The notes under the pieces: model-generated
What the model was told of the DNA's origin: nothing
What the model saw: only the letters and a program-made list of their open reading frames with translations
Databases searched by the model: none
Program-made: the position numbers and the translations under genes
In this document: piece after piece, positions 35,133-40,702 of the stretch
How positions within the stretch are numbered: the stretch's first letter is position 1
Layout: each line of letters starts with the position of its first letter
Assembly: GCA_937923175.1 (NCBI GenBank)
Contig: CALALB010000029.1
Location: 1 to 40,702, forward strand
Length of the DNA stretch: 40,702 bases
Reading direction: 5' to 3'
DNA from: an uncultured Chromatiaceae bacterium
GTDB lineage: Bacteria > Pseudomonadota > Gammaproteobacteria > Chromatiales > Chromatiaceae

Positions 35133-36904
35133 CTTTGCTCCCCAAGATGGGCAGAGACCAACCGGGCATACAGGCCCTGGGCAGCGAGGAGCTCATCATG
35201 GGTCCCTGATTCGAGGATATGCCCTTGATCGAGCACCAGGATGCGGTCGGCGCGGCGCACCGTCTGCAACCGATGGGCGATGACGAGCAGGGTACGGCCT
35301 TGGGCAAGGGCATCGATCCCCTCTTGCACCAGCCGCTCGCTGTCTGGATCTAGGTTTGCGGTGGGCTCATCCAGGATCACCAGGGGGGCATTGCGCAGGA
35401 ATGCGCGTGCCAAGGCGATGCGCTGGATCTGGCCGCCGGAGAGACCTGCCCCCCGCTCGCCAACCTGGGTGTCATAGCCCTGGGGCAATGACTCGATAAA
35501 CTCGGCGATACGCGCCTGCTCGGCCGCGGCACGCACCTGTCTGAGATCCGCATCGGGCTGTCCGAGCCGGATATTGTCGGCGATCGTCCCCTGAAAAAGC
35601 CTGGGTTGTTGCGGGACCCAGGCGAGATGGCGACGCCAGTTCTCAAGATCCAGATCGGCAAGTCGCTGATCGCCGACCCAGATCTCACCCTGGGTCGGGA
35701 GCAAAAAGCCGAGCAATAGATTGACCGCTGTGCTCTTACCTGCGCCGCTGGGTCCGACGATCGCCACCCGCTGGCTCGCTGGGATCACGAAACTCACCCC
35801 GTCTAAGGCCTTGCGCCCGGGTTCATACTCGAAATGCACCTGCTCAAATCGGATCTCGAAGGGGCGAGGGGCCTGAAAGGGCATCTTGCCCGAATGCCGC
35901 TGGGTCGGTTGTTTTTCTAATATCTGGACTAGGTGTTCAGCCGCCGCAACCGCGCCCAGACGCGCATGATATTGGGTCCCGAGGTTGCGCAAGGGGGCAT
36001 AAAATTCAGGCGCAAGCATCAGGATAAACAGGCCCTGCAGATAGCTCAGTTCGGGCAGCTGGATCCAGGAAGGAAGTGGCAAGGCGAGGTTATACAGCCG
36101 AAAGCCGATAAAGACCGCAACCAGGGCGATCCCGATGCTGGCAAAGAGCTCGAGCACCGCCGAGGTCAGAAAGGCGATCCTAAGCACCTGCATGGTAGCG
36201 CGGCGATACTCATCTGAGATCCGGGCAATGAGTTCAATCTCGCGCCTGCTTGCGCCAAAGAGCTTGAGGGTCGTCAAGCCCTGGATGACATCGAGAAAAT
36301 GCGCCCCCATGCGCACAAGCGCCTTCCATTGACGCTGATTGCGTGCCTCAGCGCCCGTGCCGATCAGGATCATAAAGACCGGGATCAAGGGGGCGGTTAT
36401 CAGAAAGACCAGCCCAGATAGCCAATCGAGCGGCAAGACCGCAGCCAGGATCGCCAAGGGCAGGGTCATGACCAGGCTCATGGCGGGGATGAATCGGGCG
36501 TAATAACCCTCCAGGTCATCGATCCCTTTCGTTAAGACCTCGGTCAGCGAGCCACTGCGCTCGTCGGCAAGGGTTGCCGGACCCAGGTGTTGGAGGTGTC
36601 GATAGACCTGATCGCGCAGGCTTGCGCGCACCGCAGAGGCAGCATCGAAGGCTGCGCGTTCTGCCAGCCAGGTCAGAGTCGCCCGCCCCAAAAAGAGCAC
36701 CATCAGACCCCACAGCCAAGGTTGCAGTGTCCCGAGACCCTGTTGTCCGAAGATGACAGCATCCAGGATATTCGCCATCGTCCAGGCCTGGGCGATGGCC
36801 AGCAATCCATTGAGAGTATTGAGCCAGATACTCAGGGATAACGCTCGTCCCGCCAGCGGACGCTGCGCCTTGAGCCAGGTGTTGACCGAGGGTGAAACCG
36901 CCAC
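35129..36904 (-). CDS. cydD: ABC exporter subunit CydD
   Basis: This is the partner of CydC, 591 residues. The membrane domain carries the family stretch DERSGSLTEVLTKGIDDLEGYYARFIPAM. The ATPase has Walker A GPSGAGKST near residue 385, signature LSGGQIQRIALARA and Walker B LVILDEPTANLD. The start is taken as GTG at 36904, giving MAVSPSVNTWLKAQRP, which fits CydD N-termini; the upstream ATG at 36917 belongs to another frame. The ribosome-binding site is weak. Confidence 0.94.
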   Translation of the reverse strand: MAVSPSVNTWLKAQRPLAGRALSLSIWLNTLNGLLAIAQAWTMANILDAVIFGQQGLGTLQPWLWGLMVLFLGRATLTWLAERAAFDAASAVRASLRDQVYRHLQHLGPATLADERSGSLTEVLTKGIDDLEGYYARFIPAMSLVMTLPLAILAAVLPLDWLSGLVFLITAPLIPVFMILIGTGAEARNQRQWKALVRMGAHFLDVIQGLTTLKLFGASRREIELIARISDEYRRATMQVLRIAFLTSAVLELFASIGIALVAVFIGFRLYNLALPLPSWIQLPELSYLQGLFILMLAPEFYAPLRNLGTQYHARLGAVAAAEHLVQILEKQPTQRHSGKMPFQAPRPFEIRFEQVHFEYEPGRKALDGVSFVIPASQRVAIVGPSGAGKSTAVNLLLGFLLPTQGEIWVGDQRLADLDLENWRRHLAWVPQQPRLFQGTIADNIRLGQPDADLRQVRAAAEQARIAEFIESLPQGYDTQVGERGAGLSGGQIQRIALARAFLRNAPLVILDEPTANLDPDSERLVQEGIDALAQGRTLLVIAHRLQTVRRADRILVLDQGHILESGTHDELLAAQGLYARLVSAHLGEQR

Positions 36905-37109
36905 TGGTGAAGGCCATTGAACCAGAGATCCAGAGGGTGAGGATACGGGAGTTCAGGGATTGGGGGCAATGCGATTTGCCCTGTACGCCTAGAGTCTAGT
37001 CCGGATGAATCAGACGGTAATCCCGCTATCACGCCCTTCCATTCCAAGCGTATTTATGTACACTTAACCGTTTACCTCGGTCTTCACAGAAAACCTGAGA
37101 ACAATCACT

Positions 37110-37367
37110 ATGGTCAAGATTCGTTTGGCACGCGGCGGTTCCAAAAAGAACCCCTTTTATCACATCGTCGTGGCCGATATCCGCTGCAAACGCGACGGGC
37201 GCTATATTGAGCGTCTTGGTTTTTATAATCCAAATGCGCGCGGCGGCGAGATCCCTCTGCGGCTTGATACCGAGCGCGCTCAGCACTGGATTCAACAAGG
37301 CGCCCAGCCGACCGAGCGCGTCAGACAGTTACTCAAACAGGCGCGGCGCGAGGCGGCCGCCATCTGA
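37110..37367 (+). CDS. rpsP: 30S ribosomal protein bS16
   Basis: This is a small-subunit ribosomal protein of 85 residues, starting [20 protein letters not shown], the standard bS16 N-terminus. It is the first gene in the window of the conserved rpsP-rimM-trmD-rplS operon. The gene ffh, often upstream, is not on this side; cydD lies there divergently with a 205-bp gap that must hold the operon promoter. Confidence 0.98.
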   Translation: MVKIRLARGGSKKNPFYHIVVADIRCKRDGRYIERLGFYNPNARGGEIPLRLDTERAQHWIQQGAQPTERVRQLLKQARREAAAI

Positions 37368-37407
37368 AACCCCTTAGCCAGGCATAGGCATCGCTTGGTC
37401 GGCTGGG

Positions 37408-37911
37408 GTGACCGTGGATAGGCGACGGGTCGTCCTGGGGCGGATCGCCGGCCTCTATGGCGTGCGGGGCTGGGTCAGGGTCTATTCAGAGACCGAGCCG
37501 CGCCAGGGGATCCTCAACTATTCCCCCTGGCTCATCGGCCCCGGGGAGACCGTCTGGCGGGTGCTTGAGGGACGGCTTCATGGCAAGGGGGTGGTGGCGC
37601 GCCTCGAGGGCTGTGATGACCGCGATCAGGCAGCCCGTTTGCTGGGTTTAGAGATCTCTGTCTGGCGTGAGCAATTGCCTCCGCCGGCGCCCGACGAGTT
37701 CTATTGGATCGACCTCGAGGGTTTGGCCGTGGTCACTCAGCGGGGAGATGAGCTAGGCCAAGTCGCCCGGCTTTTCGCGACTGGGGCCAATGATGTCCTG
37801 GTGGTTGCGGGTGAACGCGAGCGTCTCATTCCATTCGTATGGGAGCGGGTGATCCTGGAGGTCGATTTTGCGCAGCGTCTGATCCGCGTCGATTGGGACC
37901 CTGAGTTCTGA
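37408..37911 (+). CDS. rimM: Ribosome maturation factor RimM
   Basis: RimM binds bS19 in the 30S head and helps 16S rRNA processing. The 167-residue protein shows the N-terminal VVLGRIAGLYGVRGWVRVYS and the PRC-barrel part with DEFYWIDLEGL and PFVWERVILEVDF. The start is GTG at 37408, 40 bp after rpsP. Confidence 0.96.
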   Translation: MTVDRRRVVLGRIAGLYGVRGWVRVYSETEPRQGILNYSPWLIGPGETVWRVLEGRLHGKGVVARLEGCDDRDQAARLLGLEISVWREQLPPPAPDEFYWIDLEGLAVVTQRGDELGQVARLFATGANDVLVVAGERERLIPFVWERVILEVDFAQRLIRVDWDPEF

Positions 37912-37923
37912 TGGCAAGCGGCG

Positions 37924-38685
37924 ATGCGTTTCGATGTCATTACCCTGTTTCCGGAGATCTTTCGTATCGTCTCCGATTATGGGGTGACTGGGCGAGCGGT
38001 GCGGCGGGGTCTGGTGGAGATCCATCTCTGGAATCCCCGCGATTTTACCGAGGATCCGCATCGCACCGTTGATGACCGACCCTATGGCGGCGGTCCTGGG
38101 ATGGTCATGAAGGTCGAACCCCTGCGCGCAGTGATTCATGCAGCGCGCACCGCTGCGCCGAGCAGTCGCGTGGTTTATCTGTCGCCCCAAGGCAGCTTGC
38201 TCGATCAGCGCGCCCTGATCAAGATCGCCCAACAGCCGGGCTGGATTCTGCTTGCAGGCCGTTATGAGGGCGTCGATGAGCGGGTTATCGAGCATCATGT
38301 CGATGAGGAATGGTCGATCGGTGACTATGTCTTAAGCGGCGGCGAGCTGCCAGCACTGGTCATCATGGATGCGGTGATCCGCCTCCTGCCCGGCGCGCTC
38401 GGCCATGATGAATCGGCGCGGCTCGATTCATATATGGATGAGCTGTTGGACTGCCCGCACTACACCCGACCGGAAGAGACCCCAGAGGGGCGAGTACCCC
38501 AGGTCTTGCTCTCTGGCGATCATGCCGCTATTGCGCGCTGGCGGCTGCGGCAGGCGTTGTTGCGGACCTGGCAACGCCGACCGGATTTACTCAAGCGCCG
38601 CGGACTAAGCGAGCGCGAGCGCGCCTTGCTTGAAGAATCACTCAAGGCATCGGTCCAGGCCCATCCCGAGGAGGGGGCCGGCTGA
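37924..38685 (+). CDS. trmD: tRNA (guanine-N1)-methyltransferase
   Basis: This SPOUT-class enzyme makes m1G37 in tRNAs that read codons starting with C, preventing frameshifts. Its 253 residues begin [13 protein letters not shown]. The SAM-binding trefoil knot is seen in [38 protein letters not shown], and [15 protein letters not shown] is intact. It starts 12 bp after rimM. Confidence 0.98.
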   Translation: MRFDVITLFPEIFRIVSDYGVTGRAVRRGLVEIHLWNPRDFTEDPHRTVDDRPYGGGPGMVMKVEPLRAVIHAARTAAPSSRVVYLSPQGSLLDQRALIKIAQQPGWILLAGRYEGVDERVIEHHVDEEWSIGDYVLSGGELPALVIMDAVIRLLPGALGHDESARLDSYMDELLDCPHYTRPEETPEGRVPQVLLSGDHAAIARWRLRQALLRTWQRRPDLLKRRGLSERERALLEESLKASVQAHPEEGAG

Positions 38686-38702
38686 ATTACAGGAGCCAAC
38701 GC

Positions 38703-39062
38703 ATGAGCAACGTCATCCAACAGCTCGAACGCGAACAGATCGAGCAATTAACATCAAACCGAGAGATCCCAGACTTTGGCCCAGGGGATACCCTGGTCGT
38801 GCAGGTCCGGGTGCGCGAAGGGGAGCGCGAGCGCCTCCAGGCATTCGAGGGGATCGTGATCGCCATCCGGCGGCGCGGTCTTAATTCATCATTTACGGTG
38901 CGCAAGATCTCGCACGGCGAGGGGGTCGAGCGCGTCTTCCCGCTGTATAGTCCTGCGATCGCCAGCATCGAGGTCAAGCGCCGCGGCGATGTACGGCGCG
39001 CCAAGCTCTATTATCTGCGCGGTCTGACCGGCAAGGCGGCGCGGATCAGGGAAAAGATCTAA
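38703..39062 (+). CDS. rplS: 50S ribosomal protein bL19
   Basis: This is a large-subunit protein at the 30S-50S interface, 119 residues. The motifs [28 protein letters not shown] and [23 protein letters not shown] are standard. AGGAG precedes the ATG. It is the last gene of the ribosomal operon, 17 bp after trmD, but sbcB follows at once. Confidence 0.98.
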   Translation: MSNVIQQLEREQIEQLTSNREIPDFGPGDTLVVQVRVREGERERLQAFEGIVIAIRRRGLNSSFTVRKISHGEGVERVFPLYSPAIASIEVKRRGDVRRAKLYYLRGLTGKAARIREKI

Positions 39063-39066
39063 CGGC

Positions 39067-40569
39067 TTGGCCGAAACCTTCTATTGGCTCGATTATGAGA
39101 CCTGGGGGGGCGATCCGCGGCGCGATCGCCCCTGTCAGTTCGCTGGCCTGCGCACCGATGCCGAGCTCAACCCACTCGGCAAACCTCTGGTCCTATTCTG
39201 TCGGCCTGGGATGGATCTATTGCCCGATCCAGATGCCTGTTTGGTCACTGGCCTGACACCCCAGCGTGTCGCCAGCCGGGGTTGCAGCGAGGCCGAATTT
39301 GCCCGCGCCATCCATAGCGAGTTGAGTCAGGCCCAAACCTGTATCTCCGGCTATAACAACCTCCGTTTCGATGACGAGGTTACCCGTCATCTCTTTTATC
39401 GCAATTTTCTCGATCCCTATGCCCATGAGTGGCGGGATGGCAACTCGCGATTCGATCTGATCGATGTCCTGCGCCTGGCCCGGGCCCTGCGGCCAGAGGG
39501 TCTAAACTGGCCCTCTTATCCCGACGGGACACCCTCGTTCCGGCTGGAGGATCTGAGCGCTGCCAATGAGATTAACCATGGAAACGCCCATGATGCGCTG
39601 GCCGATGTGCAGGCAACCATTGCATTGGCGCGCCGGTTACGTACGGCCCAACCGCGTCTTTTTGCCTATGCCTTGAGCCTGCGCGACAAGGCGCGGGTAC
39701 GGCGGCTACTAGATCAGCGTCAGCCACTCCTGCATGTCTCGGCGCGTTTTCCTGCCAAACTCGGCTGTATCGCTCCGATCCTGCCGCTTGCCGCCCATCC
39801 GGCCAATACCAATGCGGTGATCTGCTTTGATCTGCGCGCTGAGCCTGAGCAGCTGCTCGATCTTGACCTGGATGGTCTGAAACGGCGCTTGTTTACCCCA
39901 ACGGATCAACTCCCAGAGGGTCTAGAACGCCTGCCCTTAAAGGCCGTGCATCCCAATCGCGTACCCATGCTGGCGCCGTTGAAGACCCTGACGCCGGCTG
40001 CTGCTGAATGCTGGCAGATCGATCCAGAAGGGGTTGCACGCCATGCCCGCTGGATCAACGAACGAGGCGCAGCGATTGCCGAACGGGTTCAGGCCCTGTT
40101 TCAGCCCTTACCTGCGCCCCCGGCAGACCCTGAGCTTGCACTCTATAGCGGCGGCTTTATCCCGGATGAGGATCGTCGGCTGTGCAGCTGGGTCAGGCAG
40201 GCGCGCCCCGAAGACCTGGCCTTATCCCCTGGTCGATTTAGAGATCCCCGCCTGCCTACCCTCTTGCTGCGTTATCGCGCCCGCAATTGGCCTGAGACCC
40301 TCAGCGAGTCTGAATATAGTCTTTGGCAGACAGATTGCCGTCGGCGCCTGACTCAAGCCGATCACAATGGGGTCAGTCCGGTCGATCGCTATCGCGCCCG
40401 CTTAACCGAGCTTGCTGCCGTCTATGCCAGCAATCTAGTCAAACAGACTCTAATCGAGGAGCTCTTGGTCTGGGCGGACCTGCTCGTGGTCGGTGAAGCA
40501 GTTGGAACCGGCGATGCCGCCCGACCTCCTGCAGGCTTGCCGGGGCACCCCGCGAAGGCCAGGCCCTGA
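39067..40569 (+). CDS. sbcB: Exodeoxyribonuclease I
   Basis: This is a 3'-5' single-strand DNA exonuclease in mismatch repair and recombination. The N-terminal catalytic motif FYWLDYETWGGDP carries the acidic pair (Asp9, Glu11). The later DEDDh-type motif is in NHGNAHDALADVQATIALARRL. The 500 residues slightly exceed the E. coli enzyme because of a Pro/Ala/Gly-rich tail. The only good start in this frame is TTG at 39067, 4 bp after the rplS stop, so it is probably co-transcribed with the ribosomal operon. Confidence 0.93.
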   Translation: MAETFYWLDYETWGGDPRRDRPCQFAGLRTDAELNPLGKPLVLFCRPGMDLLPDPDACLVTGLTPQRVASRGCSEAEFARAIHSELSQAQTCISGYNNLRFDDEVTRHLFYRNFLDPYAHEWRDGNSRFDLIDVLRLARALRPEGLNWPSYPDGTPSFRLEDLSAANEINHGNAHDALADVQATIALARRLRTAQPRLFAYALSLRDKARVRRLLDQRQPLLHVSARFPAKLGCIAPILPLAAHPANTNAVICFDLRAEPEQLLDLDLDGLKRRLFTPTDQLPEGLERLPLKAVHPNRVPMLAPLKTLTPAAAECWQIDPEGVARHARWINERGAAIAERVQALFQPLPAPPADPELALYSGGFIPDEDRRLCSWVRQARPEDLALSPGRFRDPRLPTLLLRYRARNWPETLSESEYSLWQTDCRRRLTQADHNGVSPVDRYRARLTELAAVYASNLVKQTLIEELLVWADLLVVGEAVGTGDAARPPAGLPGHPAKARP

Positions 40570-40608
40570 ACAGATTGAACTGAATCCTCCCAGATCCATC
40601 TCCCCAAA

Positions 40609-40702
40609 ATGGAGAGCTTGGTCAGCCTAGGTGAGACTGCCTCGGCGCTAGGGATGTCGAGGGCGACCCTATGCCGGTGGGAGGCCTTGGGCAGGCCGGT
40701 TC
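40609..40702 (+). CDS. Partial IS607-family serine recombinase (MerR-type HTH N-terminus)
   Basis: The frame from ATG 40609 to the end of the window gives MESLVSLGETASALGMSRAT then LCRWEALGRPV. This is the MerR-like helix-turn-helix that opens IS607-type TnpA recombinases (x-L-V-S-I-G-E-A-A-x-x-L-G-V-S-x-x-T-L-R-R-W-E-x-x-G). The rest lies outside the window. It starts 39 bp after sbcB. A plain MerR-family regulator is the alternative. Confidence 0.7.
   Translation, partial: MESLVSLGETASALGMSRATLCRWEALGRPV

Overview
The window looks like a chromosomal segment of a gammaproteobacterium, most probably a purple sulfur bacterium of the Chromatiaceae or a close relative. The base composition is GC-rich. 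Housekeeping blocks have gammaproteobacterial order (rpsP-rimM-trmD-rplS; yhdP-nitrilase-tldD-pmbA; cydD-cydC), and a DsrC/TusE-family sulfur protein is present. The assignment rests on gene content and order read by eye, not on a database search. No rRNA, tRNA or CRISPR array was found.

Layout. (1) 1-6005: a type I secretion ATPase and its adaptor, then a small exported protein that looks like a detached protease propeptide, then a secreted zinc metalloprotease with FN3 and DUF4214 domains. (2) 6002-12756: a surface-polysaccharide block. A GT4 glycosyltransferase, a beta-propeller-like protein, an AlgI-type MBOAT O-acyltransferase and its SGNH-like partner lie on the plus strand. A convergent Wzm/Wzt polysaccharide exporter lies on the minus strand. 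(3) 12757-18709: a long gap holding a repeat element, a DUF4342 protein, nrdB, and the giant AsmA-like yhdP. (4) 18864-23680: nitrilase, tldD, pmbA (carrying an in-frame repeat insertion) and GDP-L-fucose synthase. (5) 23681-26840: a decayed succinate dehydrogenase locus (possible sdhB remnant and a broken sdhE) beside ygfX, a full-length GalE homologue lacking its catalytic Tyr and Lys, dcd, and a palindromic dispersed repeat. (6) 26842-31899, minus strand: a cysteine-less DsrC-like protein, a CNT nucleoside transporter, hslO, a metallophosphoesterase, a 5'-truncated MTH1187 gene and a PfkB-family kinase. (7) 31900-33457: a gene-poor, partly AT-rich gap and an unrecognised small membrane protein. 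(8) 33411-40702: cydC/cydD, the rpsP-rimM-trmD-rplS operon, sbcB, and the first 31 codons of an IS607-type recombinase running off the end.

The most unusual signal is a family of three related elements, each 124-128 nt, at 16-141 (+), 12766-12893 (-) and 30477-30600 (-). They share fixed ends (GGCGGCGCT at the 5' end; a TGCGC/GCGCA hairpin followed by a CTTGA-type end) and each points toward the gene downstream of it. One directly abuts a gene that has lost its 5' third, which suggests a small mobile repeat. The constant length, conserved blocks and terminal hairpin also allow a structured leader RNA. Other notable points are the split propeptide/protease pair, the GalE pseudoenzyme, the decayed sdhB-sdhE remnants, and the repeat-derived insertion inside pmbA.
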